The position numbers and the translations under genes were made by a program. DNA of 64,000 bases from DATBGO01 sp036558005. GTDB lineage: Bacteria > Actinomycetota > Actinomycetes > Streptosporangiales > Streptosporangiaceae. The stretch covers positions 1-64,000 of the forward strand of contig DATBGO010000212.1 in assembly GCA_036558005.1 (NCBI GenBank), written 5' to 3'. The stretch's first letter is position 1. Each line of letters starts with the position of its first letter. Below the pieces are notes generated by a model that did no database searches, was not told the DNA's origin, and worked only from the letters and a program-made list of their open reading frames with translations. Below, one piece after another: positions 25,802-34,716 of this stretch.

Positions 25802-27117
25802 TGACGGCGGTATCGGCACCGGCGGCGGACCAGCCGGCGGAGCGGGGCAGGCACATGGACATCATGCGGCTGGCCACGGCGGGCTCGGTGGACGACGGCA
25901 AGAGCACGCTGATCGGGCGGCTGCTGTACGACTCGAAGGCGATCCTCGAAGACCAGCTCGCCGCGGTGGAGCGGACCAGCAAGGAACGCGGCGAGGACTA
26001 CACCAACCTGGCGCTGCTCACCGACGGGCTGCGGGCCGAGCGCGAGCAGGGCATCACGATCGACGTCGCCTACCGGTACTTCGCCACCCCGCGGCGGAAG
26101 TTCATCATCGCCGACACGCCCGGCCACATCCAGTACACCAGGAACATGGTCACCGGCGCCTCCACCGCCGACCTGGCGATCGTGCTGGTGGACGCGCGGA
26201 ACGGGCTGACCGAGCAGAGCAGGCGGCACGCCTTCCTGGCCACCTTGCTGCGGGTGCCGCACCTGGTGCTCGCGGTGAACAAGATGGACCTGGTCAGCTA
26301 CGAGAGCGCGGTGTTCGAGCAGATCGCCGAGGAGTTCAGCACCTTCGCGACCAAGCTGGAGATCGGCGACCTGAGCTTCATCCCGATGTCGGCGCTGCAC
26401 GGCGACAACGTGGTACAGCGCTCGGCGAACATGCCGTGGTACGACGGGCCGTCGCTGCTGCACCACCTGGAGCACGTGCACATCGCCTCGGACCGGAACC
26501 TGATCGACGTCAGGTTCCCGGTCCAGTACGTGGTCCGGCCGCACCAGGCCACCGACCCCGAGCTGCACGACTACCGGGGCTACGCCGGCCAGGTCGCTGG
26601 CGGGGTGCTCAAGCCGGGCGACGAGGTCATGCACCTGCCATCCGGGCTGACCACCGCCATCTCCCGGATCGACACCGCGTCCGGCCCGGTGACCGAGGCG
26701 TTCCCGCCCATGGCGGTGACGCTGCTGCTCGACGATGATCTCGACGTGTCCCGCGGCGACATGTTCTGCCGGCCGCACAACCAGCCCGTGGTCACCCAGG
26801 ACATCGAGGCGATGGTGTGCTGGATGAGCGACGCCAGGGCGCTGACCCAGCAGAGCAGGCTGATCGTCAAGCACACCACCCGCACCGTGAAGGCGATCGT
26901 CCGGGACCTGCACTACCGGCTGGACGTGAACACGCTGCACCGGGACGAGTCAGCCACCCAGCTGGGCCTGAACGAGATCGGCCGGGTGACGATGCGGCTG
27001 ACGCAGCCGGTGTTCTGCGACCCGTACGCGCGCAACCGGATGACCGGCGGCCTGATCCTCATCGACGAGGCGACCAACACGACCGTCGGCGCGGCCATGA
27101 TGACGGACGTCCGTTGA
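25801..27117 (+). CDS. cysN: Sulfate adenylyltransferase, large GTPase subunit (no APS-kinase domain)
   Basis: 438-residue EF-Tu-like GTPase that drives APS formation by CysD. G motifs: GSVDDGKST (G1) near 29-37, GITIDVAYRYF (G2), ADTPGHIQYTRNM (G3) and NKMDLV (G4) near 160. Domains 2 and 3 follow, and the protein ends at VGAAMMTDVR, so the CysC (APS kinase) domain found at the C-terminus of fused CysNC is missing. PAPS formation must rely on an APS kinase elsewhere. The stop overlaps the TTG start of the sulfotransferase by four bases, which ties sulfate activation directly to sulfonation. Confidence 0.95.
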   Translation: MTAVSAPAADQPAERGRHMDIMRLATAGSVDDGKSTLIGRLLYDSKAILEDQLAAVERTSKERGEDYTNLALLTDGLRAEREQGITIDVAYRYFATPRRKFIIADTPGHIQYTRNMVTGASTADLAIVLVDARNGLTEQSRRHAFLATLLRVPHLVLAVNKMDLVSYESAVFEQIAEEFSTFATKLEIGDLSFIPMSALHGDNVVQRSANMPWYDGPSLLHHLEHVHIASDRNLIDVRFPVQYVVRPHQATDPELHDYRGYAGQVAGGVLKPGDEVMHLPSGLTTAISRIDTASGPVTEAFPPMAVTLLLDDDLDVSRGDMFCRPHNQPVVTQDIEAMVCWMSDARALTQQSRLIVKHTTRTVKAIVRDLHYRLDVNTLHRDESATQLGLNEIGRVTMRLTQPVFCDPYARNRMTGGLILIDEATNTTVGAAMMTDVR

Positions 27118-28100
27118 CCGACCCTGGCGCGCTGCCACGGGTCGTCTTCATCGGCGGCTCGGGCCGCAGCGGTTCCACCCTCATCGAGCGGGTGCTCGAC
27201 CAGCTTCCCGGCGCCTGCAGCGTGGGCGAGACGGTCCAGATCTGGGAGCAGGCGCTAGCCCGGGGCGAGCCGTGCGGGTGCGGGCTGCCGCTGGTCACCT
27301 GTTCGTTCTGGGCCGAGGTCGGCAAGGTCGCGTTCGGCGGCTGGGACGAGCTCGACACCGGCGCGATCATCGCGGTGAAGAGATCGGTCGACCGCACCAG
27401 GCGGCTGCCTGGCCTTTTCCTGCTCGGCGCCCGCCAGCCGCGGACCCCGCGGGGGCGGCGGCTGGCGGCCCTGGCCGATGACTACGCCCGCCCGTACGCC
27501 GCGCTCTACCGGGCACTCGCCGAGGTCAGCGGCAGCCCGGTGATCATTGACTCGAGCAAGCGGGTGATGCTGGCGTTCTGCCTGCGCCGGGTGCCGGGGC
27601 TGGACCTGCGGGTCGTGCACGTGGTCAGGGACAGCAGGGCGGTGGCCTACTCGTGGACCAAGCAGATCACCCGGCCGGAGGCGGACGGCGGTGAGGCCGG
27701 CGCCAAGACCCACATGGAGACCTACTCGCCTGCCCGCACCGCGATGCGGTGGAACATCCTCAACCTGGCCTTCCAGCTGCTGGCCGCGCGCGGAGTGCCG
27801 ACCTTGCGGGTCCGGTACGAGGACTTCACCGCCGACCCGGCCGGGTCGGTGGCGCGGATGGCGGAATTCGCCTGCGGGCCCGGTGGCGTGCCCGGTGAGC
27901 TCGCCGCCGCCCTCAGCGGCAGGCACGCCGAACTCGGGGTGACCCACACCGCGGCGGGCAATCCGCTGCGGTTCCGGACCGGCCGGATCGACATCCGCAC
28001 CGACGACGCCTGGCGCGACCGGCTGCCCGCCCGGGCCAGGAAGCTGGTCTACCTGCTCACCGCGCCGCTGCTGGCCTGGTACCGGTACCCGCGCCGGTGA
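27114..28100 (+). CDS. PAPS-dependent sulfotransferase (first of two)
   Basis: 328-residue cytoplasmic sulfotransferase with no signal peptide. The 5'-phosphosulfate-binding loop is GGSGRSGSTLIERVL near residues 13-27. The 3'-phosphate motif is VHVVRDSRAVAYSW near 165-178, with Arg and Ser in the expected places. Start is TTG 27114 in a TTGA overlap with the cysN stop; no ATG or GTG fits before the loop. The acceptor is unknown; the surrounding polysaccharide genes suggest a lipid-linked sugar. The last 44 bases overlap, on the opposite strand, the end of the GT4 gene. Confidence 0.87.
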   Translation: MTDPGALPRVVFIGGSGRSGSTLIERVLDQLPGACSVGETVQIWEQALARGEPCGCGLPLVTCSFWAEVGKVAFGGWDELDTGAIIAVKRSVDRTRRLPGLFLLGARQPRTPRGRRLAALADDYARPYAALYRALAEVSGSPVIIDSSKRVMLAFCLRRVPGLDLRVVHVVRDSRAVAYSWTKQITRPEADGGEAGAKTHMETYSPARTAMRWNILNLAFQLLAARGVPTLRVRYEDFTADPAGSVARMAEFACGPGGVPGELAAALSGRHAELGVTHTAAGNPLRFRTGRIDIRTDDAWRDRLPARARKLVYLLTAPLLAWYRYPRR

Positions 28101-29391
28101 CCGCGGCATAGACCCGCAGCAGCTGGCCGGTCAGGCCATCCCAGTCATAATGCTGCTCGACCCGCTGCCGCCCCGCGGCGCCCAGCCGTGCCCGCCGGTC
28201 CGGGTCCCCGGCCAGGCTGATCATGGCGTCGGCCAGGCCGCGCACCACCGCGGCCCGCGACGACACGCCGACCAGGATGCCGGCCGACTCGTCCAGGGTG
28301 TCGAGGTGGCCGCCCCAGGCGGTGGCGATCACCGGGCGCGCGCTCGACATCGCCTCCAGCACGCTGATGCCGCCCGATTCCTGCAGGGCGGCGGTGACGT
28401 AGACGTGGCAGCCGCGCATCATCGCGGCACAGTCCGCCGGGTCCAGCCAGCCATGGAAGCGCACCAGCGGCTGCCCTGGCAGCCGCTGCGCCTGCGCGGC
28501 GAGCCGCTGCCTGGCCGGGCCGTCGCCGATGATGTCGAGTTCGGCGGGCACCGTGAGCGCCGCCCCGGCGAAGGCGTCCAGCAGCAGGTCGACGCCCTTC
28601 CAGTCCACCAGCCTGCCGGTGAACAGGAACCGGGCCGGGCCAGCTCCCGGCGCGCGGCCCGGCGGGCCCGGCGGGCCCGGCGGCCAGTCCGCGGGCACCA
28701 CCCCGATGTCGGACAGCGTCCTCGCCCTGGGCCGGACCGGGCCGGGCAGCAGCGCCCGGGTCCGCTCGTTCGCGACCAGGACCGCGGCGGCGGAAAGCCG
28801 CCCGCGGATCAGCCGGTTCAGCACCCCGCCGGCGGCCGGCCTGGCGGCCTTGATCAGCGCGTAGAGACGGGAGTCGCGGCCGGTGAACGCGGGCGGCAGC
28901 CCGGTGCCGCCGTTCAGCGGGCCCATCACCACCGGGACGCCGACCCGCCGCAGCGCAGAAGGGATCACCGGGGAGACGCTGATCGGCTGGTGCACCACGT
29001 CGATGGCGAGCTCGCGGACCAGCCCGCGGACCACCGGCAGCATGGCCAGCTGGCGTTCCAGCTGGGTGACCCCCCAGGCCATGGTGCGCGGCCCGGGCGG
29101 CAGCCGTTTGCCCAGCCGGTAGATCAGGCCGAAGCCGGGCAGGCCGCCGGTGAACCGCACCCGCTCCAGCAGGCCCGCGGGCAGGACCTCGGCCAGCTCG
29201 GCGCGCTTGCTCTCATGGGTGAGCAGCCACGCCTCGATGCCGCGGGCCCGCAGCCGCCCGAGCAGCCGCAGCGGGATCGAGCCCTCGCCGCCTGCCCGCT
29301 CGCCCGCGTAGTGGCTCACGATCAGCACCCGCGGCCGCGCCGCCGCGGTCGCCGGGCCGCTGGCTGACGGCGCTGGCTGCTGCCTGGTCAT
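28057..29391 (-). CDS. Family 4 glycosyltransferase
   Basis: 444-residue GT-B retaining glycosyltransferase. N-terminal RVLIVSHYAGERAGGEGSIPLRLLGRL resembles Glyco_trans_4_4. The C-terminal Glycos_transf_1 domain has FLFTGRLVDWKGVDLLLDAF, ELDIIGDGPARQRL, VRFHGWLD and the nucleotide-sugar EX7E element in ALQESGGISVLEAMSSARPVIAT. The donor and acceptor sugars cannot be inferred. Last gene of the leftward polysaccharide operon, 11 bases after the GT2 gene. Its 3' end overlaps the convergent sulfotransferase by 44 bases. Confidence 0.9.
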   Translation of the reverse strand: MTRQQPAPSASGPATAAARPRVLIVSHYAGERAGGEGSIPLRLLGRLRARGIEAWLLTHESKRAELAEVLPAGLLERVRFTGGLPGFGLIYRLGKRLPPGPRTMAWGVTQLERQLAMLPVVRGLVRELAIDVVHQPISVSPVIPSALRRVGVPVVMGPLNGGTGLPPAFTGRDSRLYALIKAARPAAGGVLNRLIRGRLSAAAVLVANERTRALLPGPVRPRARTLSDIGVVPADWPPGPPGPPGRAPGAGPARFLFTGRLVDWKGVDLLLDAFAGAALTVPAELDIIGDGPARQRLAAQAQRLPGQPLVRFHGWLDPADCAAMMRGCHVYVTAALQESGGISVLEAMSSARPVIATAWGGHLDTLDESAGILVGVSSRAAVVRGLADAMISLAGDPDRRARLGAAGRQRVEQHYDWDGLTGQLLRVYAAVTGAGTGTRPAAAR

Positions 29392-29402
29392 CTGGGCGCG
29401 GG

Positions 29403-30434
29403 TCAGATCCCGTGCCCGCGGCGGCGCAGCGCGGTCACGATCGTGCCCGGCTTCACCAGCCCGGATGCCACCGCGAGCGCGAGATAGGACCGTGGCTCCC
29501 TGGCCCTGGCCCGGATGGCGCGGCGGGCCCAGGTCCAGGTCATCCGGCGGTCGCCGCAGGCGGCGGCGGCGAACGCGACCTGGCCGGCGATCCTGGCGTA
29601 GCCGGCCGGCTCGGACCCGAATTCCGGGTAGTGGTCCAGCAGCCAGGGCAGGGCCTGCGCCACCAGCGGCCACCGGCCGTACATCTGCTGGCGGCCGGTG
29701 TGCCACAGGACCCGCACCCCGGGGCTGGGGATGTTCAGCACCGGCGCGTGCCTGGCCGCGCGCAGCAGCAGCTCGTAGTCCTCGGCGCGGCTGCCCGGTA
29801 TCTCCTCGCTGACCAGGCCCACGCCATCGAGCAGCGCGGCCCGCCGGGCCACGAACGTCGACACGTGCAGCGCGGTCAGCCGGGAGCGCAGCAGGTCGGT
29901 GAAGGTGACGCTGGTAGCCGGGTGCACCCGCTCGATGGCGTTGCCGCTGGACTCGATCGTGATCCCGCAGCAGGCCAGGGCCGCACCGGGGGTGTCCAGC
30001 AGCGCCCGCACCTGGCTGGCGAGCTTGCCCGGCAGCCAGAAGTCGTCGTCGTCGCAGAACGCGACGAACTCGGTGTCAGCCGCGAGGATCCCGGTGTTGC
30101 GCGACCCGGCCAGCCCGGGGTGGCGCTGGTTCTCGACGGCGCTGGCCCCGGCGGCGGCGGCCACTGCCCTGGTCTGGGTCCAGCGGTCGCTGCCCCGCGC
30201 GTCGCCGGCCGCTGACCCGCCCGCCGCGCCGCCGCCCGCCGGCCCGCCCTCGGCCGACCGCACGTCCAGCACCACGATGGACCGGATCTCGCCCGGGTAA
30301 TCCTGGTTCCTGATCGCGTCGAGCACCTGGCCGAGCAGGTCCGGCCGGTTGCCCAGGGTCGGGGTGATGACGGTGACCGCGGGCCACTGCCCGGGGGCAC
30401 TGGCCGGCGCGGTCGCGTCCGCTTGCTCGATCAT
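29403..30434 (-). CDS. Family 2 glycosyltransferase
   Basis: 343-residue GT-A inverting glycosyltransferase. AVTVITPTLGNRPDLLGQVLDAI opens the nucleotide-sugar fold, AGSRNTGILAADTEFVAFCDDDDFW carries the metal-binding DxD, and EEIPGSRAEDYELLLRAA supplies the catalytic-base ED. A Gly/Ala-rich loop of about 20 residues interrupts the domain near 65-85. No membrane spans. ATG overlaps the stop of the Alg14/13-like gene by four bases (ATGA). Confidence 0.9.
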   Translation of the reverse strand: MIEQADATAPASAPGQWPAVTVITPTLGNRPDLLGQVLDAIRNQDYPGEIRSIVVLDVRSAEGGPAGGGAAGGSAAGDARGSDRWTQTRAVAAAAGASAVENQRHPGLAGSRNTGILAADTEFVAFCDDDDFWLPGKLASQVRALLDTPGAALACCGITIESSGNAIERVHPATSVTFTDLLRSRLTALHVSTFVARRAALLDGVGLVSEEIPGSRAEDYELLLRAARHAPVLNIPSPGVRVLWHTGRQQMYGRWPLVAQALPWLLDHYPEFGSEPAGYARIAGQVAFAAAACGDRRMTWTWARRAIRARAREPRSYLALAVASGLVKPGTIVTALRRRGHGI

Positions 30435-31573
30435 CGGCGTCCCTTCGCTGCCGCTGCTGGGGTGGCGCCGCGGACCAGCAGGGCGTCGATCAGCTCGGCG
30501 GTCCGCGCCGTGCCGTCCGGCCAGCGCTCGGTGCCGGGGCCGCCGGACTGCGGCCCGGCCGCGAGCCCGGCGCCGAGTGCCTCCATCACCCCGGCCTGGC
30601 CGGTGCCGGCCGCGAGCGCGGCCGCGGCGCGATCGAGCGCGGCCCGGAACTCCAGCTCGGTGTCACACACCACGGCCAGCCCCTCGGCCCGCAGCATCCT
30701 GGCGAACCTGAGCTGATGGCCGTCGACCTGCTCGCCCAGGTCAGGCCGCCGCGGCAGCGTGATCGGCACGTGCCCGGCCGCCCTGGCCTCCATGATGGTC
30801 GCCGGGCCGCCGTGCGTCACGACGATCGCGGCGCGGGCCAGGGCGCCCTGCAGCTCGTCGTAGCCGAGCTCGGGGAAGCGGTCAGGCCCTGGCGGCACCG
30901 GGGTCGCGCCGTGCTGCAGGATCAGCCGCACCTGCTGGTCCCCGCCATCGGCCAGCCAGCGCCCGGTCCAGTCCACCGCCCGGCTGAACGGGTGCTTGTT
31001 CGTGCCCAGGGTGACCAGCAGCGCGGGCAGGCCGCCCGGCGCGCCGCCGGGCTGCGCGCCGTCCGGGGCGGGCGCGGCGGGCCTGGCGCCGAGCAGGCTG
31101 CCGACGACCAGGGAGTCGCTGTAGAGCGCCTGCTGCTGCGGATGCTGAACGAGAAACAGCGAGCTGAACGGCTGGCACAGCCGGCCGGTCAGGGTGCGGG
31201 AGTCAACCCGGTCGAACACTTCGATGTACACGGTCCTGATCCGCAGCAGCCTGCCCAGGATGAAGAACGGCACGGCCAGCCCGGCCCCGGTGGAAATGAT
31301 CAGCTCGGGCCTGGCCGGCCGCGGCAGCAGCATCCGGATCGCCAGCAGCGCGTTCCGCAGCAGGTTCCCGGCATGCCGGGTGGTCGGGAAGTGGCCCCAG
31401 ACGATGTTCTCGCCGGCCAGGGCCGACCGGCTCTGCGGGGTGTCCTGGGTGACCCAGGTCCTGGGCCGGGTGTCCCACCACGGCCGGAGCGCGAGCAGCT
31501 GGGTGAGATGCCCGCCGCTCGAGCACACCAGCAGCGCGACGGGCGGTGATTTCGCAGATGCGGCCATGGTCAT
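30431..31573 (-). CDS. Fused Alg14-Alg13-like glycosyltransferase
   Basis: 380 residues. The N-terminal half resembles Alg14/PssD (membrane-anchoring acceptor subunit): VALLVCSSGGHLTQLLAL, ENIVWGHFPTTRHAGNLLRN and IISTGAGLAVPF. The C-terminal half resembles Alg13/PssE (donor subunit, Glyco_tran_28_C): LLVTLGTNKHPFSRAVDW and VVTHGGPATIMEARAAGHVPITLPRRPDLGEQVDGHQ. In many bacterial loci these are two genes that together add a glucuronic acid or other sugar as the second residue; here they are one chain. The ATG at 31573 overlaps the upstream TGA (TGATG); ATG 31567, nine bases after GGAG, is an alternative. Confidence 0.87.
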   Translation of the reverse strand: MTMAASAKSPPVALLVCSSGGHLTQLLALRPWWDTRPRTWVTQDTPQSRSALAGENIVWGHFPTTRHAGNLLRNALLAIRMLLPRPARPELIISTGAGLAVPFFILGRLLRIRTVYIEVFDRVDSRTLTGRLCQPFSSLFLVQHPQQQALYSDSLVVGSLLGARPAAPAPDGAQPGGAPGGLPALLVTLGTNKHPFSRAVDWTGRWLADGGDQQVRLILQHGATPVPPGPDRFPELGYDELQGALARAAIVVTHGGPATIMEARAAGHVPITLPRRPDLGEQVDGHQLRFARMLRAEGLAVVCDTELEFRAALDRAAAALAAGTGQAGVMEALGAGLAAGPQSGGPGTERWPDGTARTAELIDALLVRGATPAAAAKGRR

Positions 31574-32679
31574 CAGCTCCGTGGATAAGCCGGGGTGGCC
31601 GGGGTGAAGTAGCGCTGGTCAAGTAGCTGGCCGAACGCTGAGGTGGCCGGCGGGTTGCTGGTCAGCAGCTGCCCCGGGCCGTCGGCTCCCTGTGAGTCGA
31701 AGTAGGCGAGCGCCTTGATCTGGGGATGCAGGCGGACCATCGCGCCCACCTGGGCCAGCCATCCGGCCCAGCCGGACTTGTCGCCGCTGACCCCGAATTC
31801 GCCGATGATGATGGGCTTGGGGTGCGCGGAAGCCCAGTGCATGAAGCCAGACAGTACATTGCTGAGCGGCACTGAGGGCGTAGGCGAGTACGCGTCGGCG
31901 CAGATCCAGTTGACTTCCTGGTCGCCAGGGTAGTAAGCAGCCGCTCTGCCCGTCTTGAACCCCCACGCGGTGGGGCACCAGACCCAGGAGACGTTCGTCG
32001 CGCCTGCCGAGCTGAAGATGGCCCGCATGTGCTTCCAGGCGGCGACGTAGTCGGCCGGGGAGTGCATCGCTGACTGCAGGTCGGGCCGGTCCATCTCGTG
32101 CCGCCACTCCAGCAGGACCGGGCGGCCCATGGCCTTGAGCGCGAGCGCGCGGGCCCGGATCATCGCGTCGTAGTTGCCGTCGATGATCTGCGTGGTGCTC
32201 GGCTCCCCGCCCCAGGTCAGCAGCAGCACCTGCCCGTTGCCGGCGAAGTAGCTGTCGGCCGGGCTGGGGAACTTGCTGGCCCACGGGTGGTAGACGTGCA
32301 CCAGGCTCAGCCGGTGGCCGATCTGGCCCTGGAAGGTCTGGACCGCCTGGATCTGGTCCGCGGCGGTGTACTTGGCTGGCCTGACGTAGGCGCCGAGCAG
32401 CGCCCCGGCGGCCGGCACCAGCGGGCCGGGGTACCCCAGGGTGGCGGGCGGCGGGGCGGCACGGTGCCGGCGGTGCGGGTGCGGCCTGGGCTTGCGGGTC
32501 TTGCCGGGGGTGGGAGACGGGGAGCTGGGCGGCGCGGCCGGCGTCGTGACCGGCGGCGGCGCCGCGGCGCTGGTGCTGGCCTGCGGGGCGGGCCGGAGCG
32601 CGTTGACGGTGAGCACGCTGCCGGCCGCGAGGGCGATGACGGCTGCCCCGGTCAGCAGCCAGGTGCGGCGGGCGATCAT
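31573..32679 (-). CDS. Membrane-anchored GH26-like glycoside hydrolase
   Basis: 368 residues. A signal anchor (LLTGAAVIALAAGSVLTVNAL, about 8-28) is followed by a Pro/Thr/Ser/His-rich spacer to about 80, then a TIM-barrel. The candidate acid/base is Glu195 in EWRHEMD, with the preceding His typical of GH26. The candidate nucleophile is Glu294 in IIGEFGVSGD. GH26 members cleave beta-mannan or mixed glucans, but relatives in polysaccharide loci often trim the product of the locus. Outside-cell action is inferred. Translationally overlaps both neighbours. Confidence 0.8.
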   Translation of the reverse strand: MIARRTWLLTGAAVIALAAGSVLTVNALRPAPQASTSAAAPPPVTTPAAPPSSPSPTPGKTRKPRPHPHRRHRAAPPPATLGYPGPLVPAAGALLGAYVRPAKYTAADQIQAVQTFQGQIGHRLSLVHVYHPWASKFPSPADSYFAGNGQVLLLTWGGEPSTTQIIDGNYDAMIRARALALKAMGRPVLLEWRHEMDRPDLQSAMHSPADYVAAWKHMRAIFSSAGATNVSWVWCPTAWGFKTGRAAAYYPGDQEVNWICADAYSPTPSVPLSNVLSGFMHWASAHPKPIIIGEFGVSGDKSGWAGWLAQVGAMVRLHPQIKALAYFDSQGADGPGQLLTSNPPATSAFGQLLDQRYFTPATPAYPRS

Positions 32680-32942
32680 GCCCTAACCTGGCCGGGGCCG
32701 TCGCCGAAGGCCGGGAAATGCCCGGTGAAAATGAGTGAGAGCGCCGAAACGGCCGGTATCAGGGAGAAAGTCAGCAGCGCTCTTGCGGTAATCCGGCCAG
32801 TGCCCCGTACTGTCCGCTTATAACCCGCTTCCGGAGCATATTCCCGTGGCCGGACGGGCGCGCCCGGCGCCGTCAGCACGGCGAAGAGCCCGGCAGCGGC
32901 GCCGGTCCAGGGCAGGCCGTATCTCGTGAGCGGTCTGGGCAT
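32676..32942 (-). CDS. Small hypothetical membrane protein
   Basis: 88 residues with two moderately hydrophobic stretches (about 12-28 and 55-74) and no known domain. Its TGA overlaps the ATG of the GH26-like gene (ATGA), the pattern seen throughout this operon, which is the main reason to accept it. The ribosome site is weak. I do not recognise the family. Confidence 0.45.
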   Translation of the reverse strand: MPRPLTRYGLPWTGAAAGLFAVLTAPGAPVRPREYAPEAGYKRTVRGTGRITARALLTFSLIPAVSALSLIFTGHFPAFGDGPGQVRA

Positions 32943-32957
32943 GCCGAGATTTTACCT

Positions 32958-32975
32958 AGATAACGACAGTTATCT
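32958..32975 (-). promoter_or_regulatory. Perfect inverted repeat downstream of the flippase gene
   Basis: AGATAAC-GACA-GTTATCT, a 7+7 inverted repeat in the only non-coding gap (46 bases) inside the operon. It is AT-rich against a very GC-rich background. It could be an operator, a processing site or a weak terminator; there is no U-tract. Confidence 0.45.
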
Positions 32976-32988
32976 CGATGGAATGTGA

Positions 32989-34716
32989 TTATTCCGGAGT
33001 GCCCCGAGCCGGCACCGGAAGGCGGCGGATGAGGAACGAGAATCCCGGCATCACCGACAGCTGAAGCGCCTCGCTGAACCACCACATGCCCGCCAGCATG
33101 ACCACCGCGCCAGCCGCCCCGGCGCCCACCGCGACCGCGGCGCTGGCGCCGAGCGCGGCCCGCATCCCGAGCGGGAGCAGGCAGAAGCTGACCACCGACA
33201 GCAGCGCGGCGATGACGAACGCGCGGCCGAACGGGTGTACCCGGACCACCTTGGCCACCTGGGCCAGCGGCAGCAGGTTGGTGATCGCGATCGCGGCCGC
33301 CCAGCTGATGGCCGCGCCGGTGATCCCGTACCTGGGGATCAGCACCAGGTTGACCGCGACGTTGACGCAGACGGCCAGCAGCCCGTTGCCCAGGCTCCAG
33401 CTGCTGCGCCCGGTGGTGGTCAGGACCATGTCGACCTGGCCGCACGCGGTCGCCACCAGCATGGCGATACCCAGGATGGCCATGACGGTGGTGCCGGCCC
33501 GGTAGGAATGCCCGAAGATGGCCAGCACCTGCCCGGAGAACACCAGGGCCAGCAGGTAGATCGGCCAGGTCAGGCAGACCAGCCAGCCGGTCGTCGCCTG
33601 GTAGACCGCGTTCGCGCCGCGCTTGTCGCCGATCGCGAACAGCTCGGTGAACCGCGGCTGGGCGGCCATGCTGATGGCCGCGTTGCCGAACTGCCCGGCC
33701 ACCAGGAACCTGGTGGCCGCGGTGTAGACGGCGGCCGCCGCGGGCCCGAGGTAGATCCCCACCAGGACGATGTCGAGCCTTTGGATGATGATCTGGGCCA
33801 GGGTGGCCAGCGCCCGCGGCGCGGTGAACCGCCAGAAGCCCCGCGGGTTGGCGTTGGCCAGCCCGGCCTTCGCCAGCGCGGCCGCCGGGCGCGCGGCCTG
33901 GCCGGCCGGCCTGCCGCGTCCGCGCCGCGGCCGCGGGCTGGCGTGCTTGCCCGGCGAATGCCGGATCTGCACCAGCCACAGCCCGGCCACCGCGGCGGCG
34001 GGGATGTACCCGACCGCCCACAGCGGCGCGAGCAGCGCCGCGCTGCCCATGGCGGCCGCGACCAGCACGCCGGCCAGCTGCAGCAGGTTGCGGCCGATGC
34101 GGTCGACCGCGACGGTGGGCAGCATGTTCCGGTAACCGCGGCTGGCCCCGAGGAAGGTGTCGGTGAGCGCGGCGAAGGGCAGCGCGACCGCGAGCGCGCG
34201 CAGCGCCCCGGCCAGCGCGCCGGGCGTGGCCCCGTGCCGGGACAGGTGACCGCCGAGCAGCGCGTGCGCCAGCGGTCCCGCGGCGGCCAGCACCGCCGCC
34301 GCGACCAGCGCCGAGGCGATGGCCACCGGGATGAGGGCCGCCCGGAGCAGGGCGCCGATCCTGCGTTCCTCGCCGAGCGAGCGCAGCCGGGCGATGAAGT
34401 AGACCGCGCCGTTGTAGGCGCTGAGCCCGGACACCGACTCCAGGATGAGGAACAGCGACGTGGCGGTGAAGAACGCGCCGGCGATTGCCGGGCTGAAGTG
34501 CCTGGTGACCACCACGGTGACGCCGACGGTCGCGAACGCGGCCAGCCCGGCCCCGGCCAGGTTCAGCATGCCGCCGCGGGCGACCTCGCCGAGGTCCTGA
34601 TGACGCTGGCCGGCCCGGCCTGCGGCGGCCGGCCGGACCGGCAGGGCTGCCCCGGCTTCCTCGCCGCCGTCGCCGTCCTGGCCCTGCTGCCAGCCCTCGT
34701 CGCGAGCCAGCGCCAT
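32989..34716 (-). CDS. Wzx-type polysaccharide flippase
   Basis: 575-residue protein of the MATE/PST exporter superfamily with about 14 predicted membrane spans. Features include GGMLNLAGAGLAAFATVGVTVVVTRHFSPAIAGAFFTATSLFLILESVSGL in the first helices and DIVLVGIYLGPAAAAVYTAATRFL in the middle. It should flip lipid-linked repeat units to the outer face. A long hydrophilic Arg/Pro-rich loop occurs near 255-290. The ATG at 34716 overlaps the TAA of the sulfotransferase gene (TAATG), which sets the start. Confidence 0.87.
   Translation of the reverse strand: MALARDEGWQQGQDGDGGEEAGAALPVRPAAAGRAGQRHQDLGEVARGGMLNLAGAGLAAFATVGVTVVVTRHFSPAIAGAFFTATSLFLILESVSGLSAYNGAVYFIARLRSLGEERRIGALLRAALIPVAIASALVAAAVLAAAGPLAHALLGGHLSRHGATPGALAGALRALAVALPFAALTDTFLGASRGYRNMLPTVAVDRIGRNLLQLAGVLVAAAMGSAALLAPLWAVGYIPAAAVAGLWLVQIRHSPGKHASPRPRRGRGRPAGQAARPAAALAKAGLANANPRGFWRFTAPRALATLAQIIIQRLDIVLVGIYLGPAAAAVYTAATRFLVAGQFGNAAISMAAQPRFTELFAIGDKRGANAVYQATTGWLVCLTWPIYLLALVFSGQVLAIFGHSYRAGTTVMAILGIAMLVATACGQVDMVLTTTGRSSWSLGNGLLAVCVNVAVNLVLIPRYGITGAAISWAAAIAITNLLPLAQVAKVVRVHPFGRAFVIAALLSVVSFCLLPLGMRAALGASAAVAVGAGAAGAVVMLAGMWWFSEALQLSVMPGFSFLIRRLPVPARGTPE

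Noticed and set aside
24025..27117. Reading cysQ-cysD-cysN as an ordinary cysteine-assimilation operon
   Set aside because: No cysH, sir or sulfate permease is adjacent and a sulfotransferase is translationally coupled. It cannot be fully excluded without the rest of the genome.
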